Shown: one piece after another, positions 44,321-54,700 of the stretch
Layout of the letters: each line of letters starts with the position of its first letter
Numbering within the stretch: position 1 is the stretch's first letter
Source: Pseudocitrobacter sp913778145
Lineage (GTDB): Bacteria > Pseudomonadota > Gammaproteobacteria > Enterobacterales > Enterobacteriaceae
Assembly (NCBI GenBank): GCA_035726825.1
Contig: JALNTX010000004.1
Location: forward strand, 1 to 64,000
DNA: 64,000 nucleotides
Direction: 5' to 3'
Made by a program: the position numbers and the translations under genes
Notes under the pieces: model-generated
What the model saw: the letters and a program-made list of their open reading frames with translations, nothing else
Told to the model about the DNA's origin: nothing
The model's database searches: none

Positions 44321-45160
44321 TTACGGCGACCAGCCCTCTGTATACCAGATATGCAACAGCGCGTAAGAGCGCCACGGGTGCCAGCGCTCGGCGTAGCGGC
44401 GGATTTGTGCAGGTGTCATGCCGGGAAAACGCTGCTTAATCAAATAATCATCCGGCAAAAACACATCGCTGGCCTGCCAGCCGCGAAGGGCGAAATAGTT
44501 CGCCGTCCAGCGACCAATCCCGGGGAAACGTTGCAGCATTTTCATCCCCTGCTCAATATCCTCGGGCGCGTTGACCGGCAGTTCACCGGATAACGCGGCC
44601 TTTGCGAGATAGATAAGCGATTCCGCTCGCTTGAGCGGCATGCCCAGCGCCTTAAGCTGCTGCGGGTCGGCAGCCATCAGCTGTGCGGGCTGCGGGAAAA
44701 GGTGAAAGCCGGGGAAATCAGGTAAAGGCTCGCCAAGCTCGGCGACCACTTTGCCGGTTAATTTTGCCGCCATCGATACGCTGACCAATTGCCCAAGAAT
44801 AGCTCTGACACCCTGCTCAAAGGCATCCATCGCCCCCGGCAAACGCAGCCCCGGACGAGCGCTCGCCAGCGTGCCCAGTGTGGTATTAATGGCCTGCGGC
44901 GAGCAATTGAGATCCAGCAGACGAGAAACCCGCGCCAGGCAACTGTCGGCCACGGGCAATAACCCTTGCGAAAGCGTGACCTGCAGCACCTGTCGCGACT
45001 CATCCGGCGTCATGGTAATCACGCCACGATGCCCGTTGAATTCAAAACTGCGCGTGTAGCGGTCTGCTTCAAAACGCTCAATGCCGGCCACCGCACGCGC
45101 CTGTAAAAATCCCCACATCCACGGCCAGTCGTAGGGTGCCTGCCACGATAATTCAAACAT
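44321..45160 (-). CDS. alkA: DNA-3-methyladenine glycosylase II
   Basis: Excises 3-methyladenine and other alkylated bases from DNA in the adaptive response. The 279 residues (E. coli 282) hold the N-terminal beta domain, then the helix-hairpin-helix GPD fold: FPGIGRWTANYFALRGW near 215-231, with the catalytic aspartate in the DVFLPDD segment near 233-239. It is convergent with dgcE, with only 5 bp between stops, and divergent from yegD. An Ada-binding site upstream was not identified. Confidence 0.96.
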   Translation of the reverse strand: MFELSWQAPYDWPWMWGFLQARAVAGIERFEADRYTRSFEFNGHRGVITMTPDESRQVLQVTLSQGLLPVADSCLARVSRLLDLNCSPQAINTTLGTLASARPGLRLPGAMDAFEQGVRAILGQLVSVSMAAKLTGKVVAELGEPLPDFPGFHLFPQPAQLMAADPQQLKALGMPLKRAESLIYLAKAALSGELPVNAPEDIEQGMKMLQRFPGIGRWTANYFALRGWQASDVFLPDDYLIKQRFPGMTPAQIRRYAERWHPWRSYALLHIWYTEGWSP

Positions 45161-45293
45161 AATTTCTCCCCGGTTTGCGCCTACAGCATAGCGGCAAACC
45201 GGCTTTTGTTCCTTGCTTTCATATTCCGACTTGTCGTCAGGAAAAAATGCAAGTAAAGTCGCCCCCCTTCTTCACCGGCACGGGGATTTAAAG

Positions 45294-46646
45294 GTGTTTA
45301 TTGGCTTTGACTACGGTACGGCAAACTGTTCAGTGGCAGTAATGCAGGAGGGGAAACCTCGTCTGTTGACCATGGAAAACGGCAGCACGCTGCTGCCTTC
45401 GATGCTCTGTGCCCCCACCCGCGAAGCGGTCAGCGAATGGCTCTACCGCCATCATCAGGTTCCGGCCACCGGAGATGAAACACAGGCGCTGCTACGCCGG
45501 GCGGTCAACTACAATCGCGATGAAGATATCGACGTGCTGAGCAACAGCGTGCAGTTCGGTCTGGCTTCACTGCGCCAGTACATTGACGACCCGGAAGAGG
45601 TCTACTTCGTCAAATCGCCCAAATCGTTCCTCGGCGCCAGTGGGCTGAAGCCGCAACAGGTCGCGGTATTCGAAGACCTCGTGTGTGCGATGATGCTGCA
45701 TATTCGCCAGCAGGCGCAGGGTCAGTTGCCGGAAAGCATCGATCAAGCGGTCATTGGTCGACCGATTAACTTCCAGGGGCTGGGCGGCGATGACGCTAAC
45801 GCACAGGCGCAGGGCATTCTGGAACGCGCGGCGAAACGCGCCGGCTTCCGCGATGTAGTATTCCAGTACGAACCCGTTGCCGCCGGGCTTGATTTTGAAG
45901 CCACGCTGGATAAAGAGCAGCGCGTGCTGGTTGTCGACATTGGCGGTGGTACCACCGACTGCTCCGTTCTGCTGATGGGCCCGCAGTGGCGTGAAAAGCT
46001 CGACCGCCAACAAAGTCTGCTTGGCCACAGCGGTTGCCGCGTCGGCGGGAACGACCTTGACATTGCGCTGGCCTTTAAAAGCCTGATGCCGCTACTCGGG
46101 ATGGGCGGCGAAACCGAAAAAGGCATCGCCCTGCCGATTCTGCCCTGGTGGAATGCGGTGGCAATTAACGATGTTCCGGCGCAGACCGATTTCTACAGCA
46201 GCGCCAATGGGCGAATGCTGCGCGACCTGGCGCGCGACGCCCGCGACGCCGAGAAAGTCGCCCTGCTCTATAAAGTGTGGCAACAGCGCCTGAGCTACCG
46301 GCTGGTGCGCAGCGCCGAAGAGAGCAAAATTGCGCTTTCTGAGCGCCCGGAAGTGGCAACGACCCTGCCGTTTATCAGCGATGAGCTCGCCACCGCCATC
46401 ACCCAGCAAGGGCTGGAAACGGCGCTCGACCAGCCGCTGGCACGCATTATGGAGCAGGTGCACCTGGCGTTAAACGAAAGCGCAGAGAAGCCGGATATCA
46501 TCTACCTGACCGGCGGTAGCGCCCGTTCTCCGTTGATCAAAAAAGCGCTGGCGGAGCAACTGCCGGGGATCCCGATTGCCGGTGGCGATGATTTTGGTTC
46601 GGTCACCGCCGGTCTGGCCCGCTGGGCGCAGGTGGTGTTTGGTTAA
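45294..46646 (+). CDS. yegD: Hsp70-family chaperone-like ATPase YegD
   Basis: Actin/Hsp70-fold ATPase of unclear cellular role. I prefer the GTG start at 45294 (product MFIGFDYGTANCSVAVM), which gives 450 residues, exactly E. coli YegD, with GGGG upstream. An in-frame ATG 27 codons upstream would add an unrelated stretch. Phosphate-1 (GFDYGTANCSVAV), phosphate-2 (VVDIGGGTTDCSVLLM near 210-225) and the adenosine motif (IYLTGGSARSPLIKKAL near 410-426) are all intact. The canonical DnaK substrate-binding domain is absent. After it come the tandem sib/ibs modules in place of the yegI-yegL block of E. coli. Confidence 0.94.
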   Translation: MFIGFDYGTANCSVAVMQEGKPRLLTMENGSTLLPSMLCAPTREAVSEWLYRHHQVPATGDETQALLRRAVNYNRDEDIDVLSNSVQFGLASLRQYIDDPEEVYFVKSPKSFLGASGLKPQQVAVFEDLVCAMMLHIRQQAQGQLPESIDQAVIGRPINFQGLGGDDANAQAQGILERAAKRAGFRDVVFQYEPVAAGLDFEATLDKEQRVLVVDIGGGTTDCSVLLMGPQWREKLDRQQSLLGHSGCRVGGNDLDIALAFKSLMPLLGMGGETEKGIALPILPWWNAVAINDVPAQTDFYSSANGRMLRDLARDARDAEKVALLYKVWQQRLSYRLVRSAEESKIALSERPEVATTLPFISDELATAITQQGLETALDQPLARIMEQVHLALNESAEKPDIIYLTGGSARSPLIKKALAEQLPGIPIAGGDDFGSVTAGLARWAQVVFG

Positions 46647-46695
46647 CGCTTGCCAGGCCATTGACTTCTTCGGGATGCAATCCTAAATTAAGGAG

Positions 46696-46842
46696 TGAGG
46701 GTAAGGGAGAGGTTTCCCCCTCCCCCTGGTGTCTTAGTAAGCCGGTAAGCTGATCACTAAGAGCATCACCAGTATGATGACTAGCCTCATCATAACCCTT
46801 TCCTTATTTAAGGCCCCTTCTTCGGGAGGGGCTTTCCCTTTT
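46696..46842 (+). ncRNA. Sib antisense RNA, copy 1
   Basis: Plus-strand RNA of the Sib (QUAD) family, antitoxin to the overlapping ibs toxin mRNA. The 5' end near GTGAGGGTAAGGGAGAGGTT and the CATCATAACCCTTTCCTT segment match remembered E. coli Sib sequences. It ends at a perfect terminator stem at 46813-46832 (GCCCCTTC-ttcg-GGAGGGGC, including a G-U pair) with T runs. Its location before mdtA matches sibA/sibB in E. coli. Exact ends are inferred. Confidence 0.85.
46734..46793 (-). CDS. Ibs toxin peptide, copy 1
   Basis: A 19-residue frame on the minus strand encodes MMRLVIILVMLLVISLPAY, nearly all hydrophobic and very close to E. coli IbsC (MMRLVIILIVLLLISFSAY). Ibs peptides insert in the inner membrane and depolarise it when not repressed. 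The ATG pair lies at 46788-46793. The whole frame is antisense to the Sib RNA, which would block its translation. It is too short for automatic gene finders. Confidence 0.88.
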   Translation of the reverse strand: MMRLVIILVMLLVISLPAY

Positions 46843-46972
46843 CAGCCCCTTGCTGAACACCGTTTCTGCATTGCATCTGCATCATTTCTGTCCATACACG
46901 GTAACTGCTACCTGCGCCGCAAAGTGAGCCGCGCACGATTGACTTCCCGTGGATGCAACCCTAAATTAAGGA

Positions 46973-47119
46973 GTGAGGGTTAGGGAGAGGTTTCCCCCTC
47001 CCCCTGGTGTCTTAGTAAGCGTGGAAGCTAATCACTAAGAGAATCACCAGTATGATGACTAACCTCATCATAACCCTTTCCTTTTTAAGGCCCCTTCTTC
47101 GGGAGGGGCTTTCCCTTTT
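46973..47119 (+). ncRNA. Sib antisense RNA, copy 2
   Basis: Second Sib-family RNA, 278 bp after the first, with the same 5' GTGAGGGTTAGGGAGAGGTT and the terminator stem at 47090-47109. It covers the second ibs frame. The segment near the target recognition region differs from copy 1 at several positions (for example GTGGAAGCTAAT against CCGGTAAGCTGAT), so each antitoxin probably has specificity for its own toxin mRNA. Confidence 0.85.
47012..47071 (-). CDS. Ibs toxin peptide, copy 2
   Basis: A 19-residue minus-strand frame reads MMRLVIILVILLVISFHAY, one short membrane segment of the Ibs family. The N-terminal MMRLVIILV is identical to copy 1; residues 10 and 16-17 differ. It is wholly antisense to the second Sib RNA. 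Both copies keep an intact frame and a matching antitoxin, suggesting both are functional. Confidence 0.88.
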   Translation of the reverse strand: MMRLVIILVILLVISFHAY

Positions 47120-47266
47120 CAGCCCCCTGCTGAACACCTTTTCTGCAATGCAGCGATTCTGGATGCACTCTAACGCAGCCAACTTCTGCTGTGCTTCCTG
47201 CGTGTTAATTCCCCGAGCGGCCTCGCAAAGCGTTCATGTTTCGGACGATTCGTCCCCGTGTTTCAT

Positions 47267-47284
47267 ATTTCCTCCATTTTTTCC
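47267..47284 (+). promoter_or_regulatory. Candidate BaeR box upstream of mdtA
   Basis: ATTTCCTCCATTTTTTCC fits the remembered BaeR consensus TTTTTCTCCATDATTGGC at about 13 of 18 positions, including the CTCCAT core, 64 bp before the mdtA start. BaeR activates mdtABCD in E. coli, so the location is right, but the 3' GGC end is poor. Confidence 0.4.
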
Positions 47285-47347
47285 GACCAACCGGTAACTA
47301 AACTAGTATCATTCCGCGAAATGGTTCAGGACGAGAAACTCATTAAA

Positions 47348-48598
47348 ATGAAAGGCAGTAACAAATCCCGCTGGCTGGTTGTGCTGGCATTGCTGATTGT
47401 GGCCGGGGCAGTAACAGGCTACTGGCTGATGAATCGCACACCAGAATCCGCAGGCCCAGCCGCCGCTCAGGGAGAGCGCCCGGCAGGCGGCGGACGCCAT
47501 GGTGGCCGCTTCGGCGCAACGCTTGCGCCGGTTCAGGCCGCGACCGCCACTCAGGAAGCCGTACCGCGTTATTTGAGCGGATTAGGCACCATTACCGCCG
47601 CCAACACCGTGACGGTGCGCAGCCGCGTGGACGGTCAACTGATGGCGCTGCACTTTCAGGAAGGCCAACAGGTAAAAGCCGGCGATCTGCTGGCGGAAAT
47701 CGATCCCAGCCAGTTTAAAGTGGCCCTCGCGCAGGCGCAGGGGCAACTGGCGAAAGACAAAGCGACGCTGGCTAACGCCCGTCGCGATCTCGCCCGTTAT
47801 CAGCAACTGGTGAAAACCAACCTCGTTTCGCGTCAGGAACTGGATACCCAACAGTCGCTGGTCAGCGAAACGCAGGGCACCATCAAAGCCGATGAAGCCG
47901 CCGTTGCCAGCGCGCAGCTACAGCTCGACTGGAGCCGTATCACCGCGCCGGTTGACGGGCGCGTAGGCCTGAAGCAGGTCGATATCGGCAACCAGATTTC
48001 CAGCGGCGATACCACCGGCATTGTCGTGCTCACCCAGACACACCCGATCGACCTGGTCTTCACCCTGCCAGAAAATGACATTGCCACCGTCGTTAACGCG
48101 CAGAAGTCCGGTAAACCGCTGACCGTCGAAGCGTGGGATCGCACCAATAAACAGAAACTGAGCGACGGTGTGTTGCTTAGCCTCGATAACCAGATTGACG
48201 CCACCACCGGCACCATCAAGCTGAAAGCGCGGTTCAATAATCAGGATGACGCCCTCTTCCCGAATCAGTTTGTGAATGCGCGGATGCTGGTGGATACCCA
48301 ACAGGATGCGGTGGTGATTCCGGCTGCGGCACTGCAAATGGGCAACGACGGTCACTTTGTCTGGGTACTGAACAGCGAGAATAAAGTTAGCAAACACACG
48401 GTGGTACCGGGCATTCAGGACAGCCAGAAAGTGGTGATCAGCGCCGGGCTTTCCGCTGGCGACCGCGTAGTAACCGACGGTATCGACCGTCTGACCGAAG
48501 GCGCGAAAGTGGAAGTGGTTGAAGCGCACAGCGCCGCTAACGATGCGAAAGCGGCTGAACCTGCAACCGCCGCGGGCCATAAAGGAGCGCGCGCCTGA
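47348..48598 (+). CDS. mdtA: Multidrug efflux periplasmic adaptor MdtA
   Basis: Membrane fusion protein of the MdtABC-TolC RND exporter. The start at 47348 (MKGSNKSRW) gives 416 residues (E. coli 415); an in-frame ATG 30 codons upstream would reach back into the promoter. A membrane anchor lies at about 9-27, then the lipoyl halves (TVRSRVDGQLMALHFQEGQQVKAGDLLAEIDPSQF), an alpha-hairpin coiled coil (about 115-180), the beta-barrel and the C-terminal domain. Its stop overlaps the mdtB start by 1 bp (TGATG). Substrates in E. coli include bile salts and novobiocin. Confidence 0.97.
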   Translation: MKGSNKSRWLVVLALLIVAGAVTGYWLMNRTPESAGPAAAQGERPAGGGRHGGRFGATLAPVQAATATQEAVPRYLSGLGTITAANTVTVRSRVDGQLMALHFQEGQQVKAGDLLAEIDPSQFKVALAQAQGQLAKDKATLANARRDLARYQQLVKTNLVSRQELDTQQSLVSETQGTIKADEAAVASAQLQLDWSRITAPVDGRVGLKQVDIGNQISSGDTTGIVVLTQTHPIDLVFTLPENDIATVVNAQKSGKPLTVEAWDRTNKQKLSDGVLLSLDNQIDATTGTIKLKARFNNQDDALFPNQFVNARMLVDTQQDAVVIPAAALQMGNDGHFVWVLNSENKVSKHTVVPGIQDSQKVVISAGLSAGDRVVTDGIDRLTEGAKVEVVEAHSAANDAKAAEPATAAGHKGARA

Positions 48599-51500
48599 TG
48601 CAAGTTTTACCGCCGAGTAACACGGGCGGCCCATCCCGTCTGTTTATCATGCGCCCGGTCGCCACCACCTTGTTGATGGTGGCGATCCTGATTGCCGGGA
48701 TCATCGGCTATCGCTTTCTGCCTGTCTCCGCCTTGCCGGAAGTGGATTACCCCACCATTCAGGTGGTTACGCTTTATCCTGGCGCCAGCCCGGATGTCAT
48801 GACCTCTGCCGTCACCGCGCCACTGGAGCGCCAGTTCGGCCAGATGTCTGGCCTGAAACAGATGTCCTCCCAGAGTTCCGGCGGAGCGTCTGTGGTGACG
48901 CTTCAGTTCCAGTTAACGTTACCGCTGGACGTCGCCGAGCAGGAAGTGCAGGCCGCTATCAACGCCGCCACCAACCTGCTGCCGGACGATCTGCCTAACC
49001 CGCCGGTTTACAGTAAAGTGAACCCGGCAGATCCGCCGATTATGACGCTCGCCGTCACCTCTTCCGCCATGCCGATGACCCAGGTGGAAGACATGGTGGA
49101 AACGCGCGTGGCGCAGAAAATTTCCCAGGTTTCCGGCGTCGGGCTGGTGACGCTGGCGGGCGGTCAGCGCCCTGCGGTACGCGTGAAGCTGAACGCACAG
49201 GCCATTGCCGCATTAGGATTGACCAGTGAAACGGTACGCACCGCAATCACCAGCGCCAACGTTAACTCGGCGAAAGGGAGCCTTGACGGCCCGACCCGCG
49301 CCGTAACGTTGTCGGCGAACGATCAGATGCAATCAGCCGAAGAGTATCGCAAGCTCATCATCGCCTATCAGAACGGTTCCCCGGTGCGTCTGGGCGATGT
49401 CGCCACCATTGAACAGGGAGCGGAAAACACCTGGCTTGGCGCGTGGGCCAACAATAAGCAGGCGATTGTGATGAACGTCCAGCGTCAACCGGGTGCGAAC
49501 ATTATTGCCACCGCCGACAGCATTCGTCAGATGCTGCCGCAGTTGACCGAAAGCCTGCCGAAATCGGTCAAAGTGCAGGTGCTTTCTGACCGCACCACTA
49601 ATATCCGCGCCTCGGTCACCGATACCCAGTTTGAACTGATGCTGGCTATCGCGCTGGTGGTGATGATTATCTACCTGTTCCTGCGCAACGTTCCGGCGAC
49701 CATCATCCCCGGCGTCGCGGTGCCGCTGTCGTTGATTGGCACCTTTGCGGTGATGGTGTTCCTTGATTTCTCCATCAACAACCTGACGCTGATGGCGCTC
49801 ACCATCGCCACTGGTTTCGTAGTCGATGACGCGATTGTGGTTATCGAGAACATCTCGCGCTATATCGAGAAAGGCGAAAAACCGCTGACGGCGGCGCTGA
49901 AGGGCGCGGGCGAAATCGGCTTCACCATTATCTCCCTCACCTTCTCGTTGATTGCGGTGCTGATCCCACTGCTCTTTATGGGCGATATTGTCGGTCGTCT
50001 GTTCCGAGAATTTGCGGTGACGCTGGCGGTAGCGATACTGATTTCCGCAATCGTGTCGCTCACGCTGACACCGATGATGTGCGCTCGCATGCTCAGCCAT
50101 GAATCCCTGCGCAAACAGAACCGTTTTTCCCGCGCCAGCGAACGCTTCTTTGATCGCGTGATTGCCGGTTACGGCCATATGCTGGCCCGCGTCCTGAAGC
50201 ATCCGTGGCTGACGCTCAGCGTGGCGCTGGGCACCCTGGCGTTATCAATTATTCTGTGGGTGGTTATTCCGAAGGGCTTCTTCCCGATTCAGGATAACGG
50301 CATTATTCAGGGTACCCTGCAGGCACCGCAGTCGGCGTCTTTCGCCAACATGGCGCAGCGTCAGGAGCAAATTTCCGAAATTATCCTGAAAGATCCTGCG
50401 GTTGAAAGTCTGACGTCTTACGTGGGCGTGGATGGTACTAACCCGGCGCTGAACAGCGCGCGTTTACAAATCAACCTGAAGCCGCTGGATGAGCGCGACG
50501 ACCGCGTGCAGAAAGTGATTAAACGTCTGCAACAGAATGTCGATCGTGTGCCGGGGATTTCGCTTTACCTGCAACCAACGCAGGATCTCACCATTGACAC
50601 CACCGTGAGCCGCACGCAATACCAGTTCACGCTACAGGCGAACTCGCTCGATGCGCTGAGCCTGTGGGTGCCGCAGTTGGTTACGCAACTGCAAACCCTG
50701 CCGCAGCTTTCAGACGTCAGCAGCGACTGGCAGGATCAGGGGCTGGTGGCTTACGTTAACGTCGATCGCGATAGCGCCAGCCGTTTGGGGATTTCCATGG
50801 CGGACGTGGACAACGCGCTGTACAACGCCTTCGGCCAGCGCCTTATTTCCACCATTTATACCCAGGCCAACCAGTACCGGGTAGTGCTGGAGCATGACAC
50901 ACAAGCTACACCTGGGCTCGCGGCGTTAGATAACGTGCGTCTGACCAGCAGCGACGGCGGCGTGGTGCCTTTAACAGCCATCGCCAAAGTCGAGCAGCGT
51001 TTTGCTCCGCTCTCCATCAACCATCTGGATCAGTTCCCGGTGACCACCATTTCGTTCAACGTGGCGGGCGACTATTCCCTGGGCGATGCGGTCGATGCGA
51101 TTATGAACGCTGAGAAGACGCTCAGTTTCCCGACAGATATTCGTACCGAATTCCAGGGCAGTTCACTGGCCTTCCAGTCGGCGCTCAGCAGCACCGTTTG
51201 GCTGGTCGTCGCGGCGGTCGTGGCGATGTACATCGTGCTCGGCGTACTGTATGAAAGCTTTATTCACCCGATTACCATCCTCTCTACCCTGCCGACAGCA
51301 GGCGTAGGCGCGTTACTGGCGCTGATGATTGCCGGTAGCGAACTGGATGTGATCGCCATTATCGGCATCATTTTGCTCATCGGTATCGTGAAGAAAAACG
51401 CCATCATGATGATCGACTTTGCGTTAGCGGCAGAGCGTGAACAGGGTATGCCGCCGCATGAAGCGATTTATCAGGCGTGTCTGCTGCGTTTCCGTCCGAT

Positions 51501-51720
51501 TCTGATGACCACGCTCGCCGCTCTGCTCGGCGCGCTGCCGCTGATGCTGAGTACCGGCGTAGGCGCAGAACTGCGCCGCCCGTTAGGGATTGGCATGGTT
51601 GGCGGCCTGTTAGTGAGCCAGGTGCTGACACTGTTCACCACGCCGGTCATTTATCTGCTGTTTGACCGCCTGGCGCTGCATCTGAAAAAACGCTTCCCAC
51701 GACATGAGGAGGAGGCGTAA
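48598..51720 (+). CDS. mdtB: RND multidrug efflux pump subunit MdtB
   Basis: Inner-membrane proton-driven RND transporter that works as a MdtB2C heterotrimer. The 1040 residues equal E. coli MdtB. It has 12 membrane segments in the RND pattern, with the TM4 LMALTIATGFVVDDAIVV acidic pair for proton relay, and the C-terminal conserved GIVKKNAIMMIDFAL and FRPILMTTLAALLGALPL segments. It overlaps mdtA by 1 bp and abuts mdtC directly. Confidence 0.98.
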   Translation: MQVLPPSNTGGPSRLFIMRPVATTLLMVAILIAGIIGYRFLPVSALPEVDYPTIQVVTLYPGASPDVMTSAVTAPLERQFGQMSGLKQMSSQSSGGASVVTLQFQLTLPLDVAEQEVQAAINAATNLLPDDLPNPPVYSKVNPADPPIMTLAVTSSAMPMTQVEDMVETRVAQKISQVSGVGLVTLAGGQRPAVRVKLNAQAIAALGLTSETVRTAITSANVNSAKGSLDGPTRAVTLSANDQMQSAEEYRKLIIAYQNGSPVRLGDVATIEQGAENTWLGAWANNKQAIVMNVQRQPGANIIATADSIRQMLPQLTESLPKSVKVQVLSDRTTNIRASVTDTQFELMLAIALVVMIIYLFLRNVPATIIPGVAVPLSLIGTFAVMVFLDFSINNLTLMALTIATGFVVDDAIVVIENISRYIEKGEKPLTAALKGAGEIGFTIISLTFSLIAVLIPLLFMGDIVGRLFREFAVTLAVAILISAIVSLTLTPMMCARMLSHESLRKQNRFSRASERFFDRVIAGYGHMLARVLKHPWLTLSVALGTLALSIILWVVIPKGFFPIQDNGIIQGTLQAPQSASFANMAQRQEQISEIILKDPAVESLTSYVGVDGTNPALNSARLQINLKPLDERDDRVQKVIKRLQQNVDRVPGISLYLQPTQDLTIDTTVSRTQYQFTLQANSLDALSLWVPQLVTQLQTLPQLSDVSSDWQDQGLVAYVNVDRDSASRLGISMADVDNALYNAFGQRLISTIYTQANQYRVVLEHDTQATPGLAALDNVRLTSSDGGVVPLTAIAKVEQRFAPLSINHLDQFPVTTISFNVAGDYSLGDAVDAIMNAEKTLSFPTDIRTEFQGSSLAFQSALSSTVWLVVAAVVAMYIVLGVLYESFIHPITILSTLPTAGVGALLALMIAGSELDVIAIIGIILLIGIVKKNAIMMIDFALAAEREQGMPPHEAIYQACLLRFRPILMTTLAALLGALPLMLSTGVGAELRRPLGIGMVGGLLVSQVLTLFTTPVIYLLFDRLALHLKKRFPRHEEEA

Positions 51721-54700
51721 ATGAAGTTTTTCGCTCTCTTCATTTACCGCCCGGTGGCGACGATTTTAATCTCTATCGCCATCACCCTCTGCGGCGTGCT
51801 GGGCTTCCGGCTGCTGCCGGTAGCCCCGCTGCCGCAGGTTGATTTCCCGGTCATTATGGTCAGCGCCTCGCTGCCTGGCGCATCACCGGAAACCATGGCG
51901 TCGTCGGTCGCCACGCCGCTGGAACGTTCGCTCGGGCGCATTGCCGGGGTCAGCGAAATGACCTCCAGCAGCTCGCTCGGCAGTACCCGCATCATTTTGC
52001 AGTTTAATTTTGATCGCGATATCAACGGTGCTGCGCGCGATGTGCAGGCCGCGATCAATGCCGCGCAAAGCCTGTTGCCAAGCGGTATGCCGAGCCGTCC
52101 GACCTATCGCAAAGCCAACCCGTCCGATGCGCCGATCATGATCCTGACGCTGACCTCGGATACTTACTCCCAGGGTGAGCTGTATGATTTCGCCTCGACG
52201 CAGCTGGCGCAAAGCATCGCGCAGATTGACGGCGTGGGTGATGTCGACGTCGGCGGCAGTTCACTGCCAGCCGTACGCGTGGGGTTAAACCCGCAGGCGC
52301 TGTTTAATCAGGGCGTTTCACTGGACGATGTGCGCACCGCCATCAGCAATGCCAACGTGCGCAAACCGCAGGGAGCGCTGGAAGATAACGCCCACCGCTG
52401 GCAGATTCAGACCAACGACGAACTGAAAACGGCAGCGGAATATCAGCCGTTAATCATCCATTACAACAACGGCGCGGCGGTGCGTCTGGGCGATGTCGCG
52501 ACGGTGACAGACTCGGTTCAGGACGTGCGTAACGCCGGGATGACCAACGCTAAGCCGGCGATTTTGTTGATGATCCGCAAATTGCCGGAAGCCAACATTA
52601 TCGAAACGGTGGATGCCATCCGCGCCGAACTACCGGAACTTCAGCAGACCATTCCGGCGGCGATTGATTTGCAAATCGCCCAGGATCGCTCGCCAACGAT
52701 TCGCGCCTCTCTTGAGGAGGTGGAACAGACGCTGGTGATTTCTGTCGCGCTGGTTATCCTGGTGGTATTCCTGTTCCTGCGTTCCGGTCGTGCAACGCTG
52801 ATCCCCGCTGTCGCCGTTCCCGTCTCGCTGGTCGGCACCTTTGCCGCTATGTATTTGTGCGGCTTCAGCCTGAATAACCTGTCGCTGATGGCGCTCACCA
52901 TCGCCACCGGGTTCGTGGTGGATGACGCCATTGTGGTGCTGGAAAACATCTCGCGCCATATCGAAGCCGGGATGAAACCGATGCAGGCCGCCCTCCAGGG
53001 AAGCCGGGAGGTCGGGTTTACCGTCCTGTCGATGAGCGTGTCGCTGGTGGCGGTATTCCTGCCGCTGCTGTTGATGGACGGGCTGCCGGGCCGCCTGTTA
53101 CGCGAATTTGCAGTAACGCTGTCGGTGGCGATTGGTATATCGCTGGCCGTGTCGCTGACCCTAACGCCGATGATGTGCGGCTGGATGCTCAAGCGCCAGC
53201 CTGCCCATACGCCAACCCGTAACAAAGGGCTGGGGCGTTTGCTGGTTGGCCTGCAACAGGGTTACGGTAAATCTCTGCACTGGGTGCTGAAACACTCGCG
53301 GATGGTTGGTCTGGTTTTCCTCGCCACCGTCGCGCTGAACGTCTGGCTCTATATCGCCATCCCAAAAACTTTCTTCCCGGAGCAGGATACCGGCGTGCTG
53401 ATGGGCGGCATTCAGGCTGACCAGAGCATCTCTTTCCAGGCAATGCGCGGAAAATTACAGGACTTCATGAAGATCATCCGTGAAGATCCGGCGGTGGATA
53501 ACGTGACCGGCTTTACCGGCGGCTCGCGCGTGAACAGCGGGATGATGTTTATCACTCTGAAATCACGCGGTGAACGGCATGATTCGGCCCAGCAGGTGAT
53601 CGACCGCCTGCGTAAGAAGTTGGCGAAAGAACCTGGGGCGAATCTGTTCCTGATGGCGGTGCAGGATATCCGCGTTGGCGGCCGTCAGTCTAACGCCAGC
53701 TATCAGTACACCCTGTTGTCCGACGACCTGAGCGCCCTGCGCGAATGGGAACCGAAAATTCGTAAAGCGCTGGCCGCCTTGCCGGAACTGGCGGACGTCA
53801 ACTCGGACCAGGAAGATAACGGTGCCGAGATGGATCTGGTTTATGACCGGGAAACCATGTCGCGCCTCGGAATCAGCGTTCAGACGGCCAACAGCCTGCT
53901 GAACAACGCCTTTGGTCAGCGGCAGATTTCAACTATCTATCAACCACTTAACCAGTATAAGGTGGTAATGGAAGTCGATCCGGTCTACACCCAGGACGTT
54001 AGCGCACTGGACAAAATGTTCGTCATTAACAACGAAGGCAAAGCGATTCCGCTTTCCTACTTCGCCAAATGGCAGCCTGCTAACGCGCCGCTGTCGGTGA
54101 ATCATCAGGGATTATCGGCGGCGTCGACGGTGTCGTTTAACCTGCCAACCGGGAAATCGTTGTCGGAAGCGAGCGAAGCAATTGACCGCGCGATGACCCA
54201 GCTTGGCGTGCCGTCTACGGTGCGCGGCTCGTTCGCCGGTACCGCGCAGGTATTCCAGGAGACGATGAACTCGCAGATAATCCTGATTATCGCTGCCATC
54301 GCCACCGTCTACATCGTGCTGGGGATGCTGTACGAGAGCTACGTTCACCCGCTGACTATTCTCTCCACGCTGCCGTCGGCGGGCGTTGGAGCGCTACTGG
54401 CGCTGGAGCTGTTCAATGCCCCATTCAGCCTAATCGCGCTTATCGGGATCATGCTATTAATTGGCATCGTGAAGAAAAACGCCATTATGATGGTCGATTT
54501 TGCGCTGGAGGCGCAGCGAAACGGCAACCTGTCGCCTGAAGAAGCCATTTTCCAGGCCTGCCTGCTGCGTTTTCGCCCGATTATGATGACCACGCTGGCG
54601 GCGCTGTTCGGTGCCTTACCGCTGGTAATTTCCAGCGGCGACGGCTCGGAACTGCGCCAGCCGCTGGGGATTACGATTGTCGGTGGTCTGGCGGTCAGTC

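Larger units (their letters stand above)
46661..47150. repeat. Tandem duplication of an about 278-bp sib/ibs unit
   Basis: Sequence from 46661 recurs from 46939 with a fixed 278-bp offset: TTGACTTC, the GGATGCAA / CCTAAATTAAGGAGTGAGGG stretch, the sRNA body, the ibs frame and the terminator all line up. Differences are scattered, including in the toxin frames, so this is a diverged paralogous pair, as E. coli has at sibA-sibB. Confidence 0.85.

Noticed and set aside
46774..47297. Plus-strand frames beginning MMTSLII in both sib units
   Set aside because: They start inside the antisense of ibs and run through a strong terminator; the family knowledge supports the 19-residue minus-strand peptides instead.
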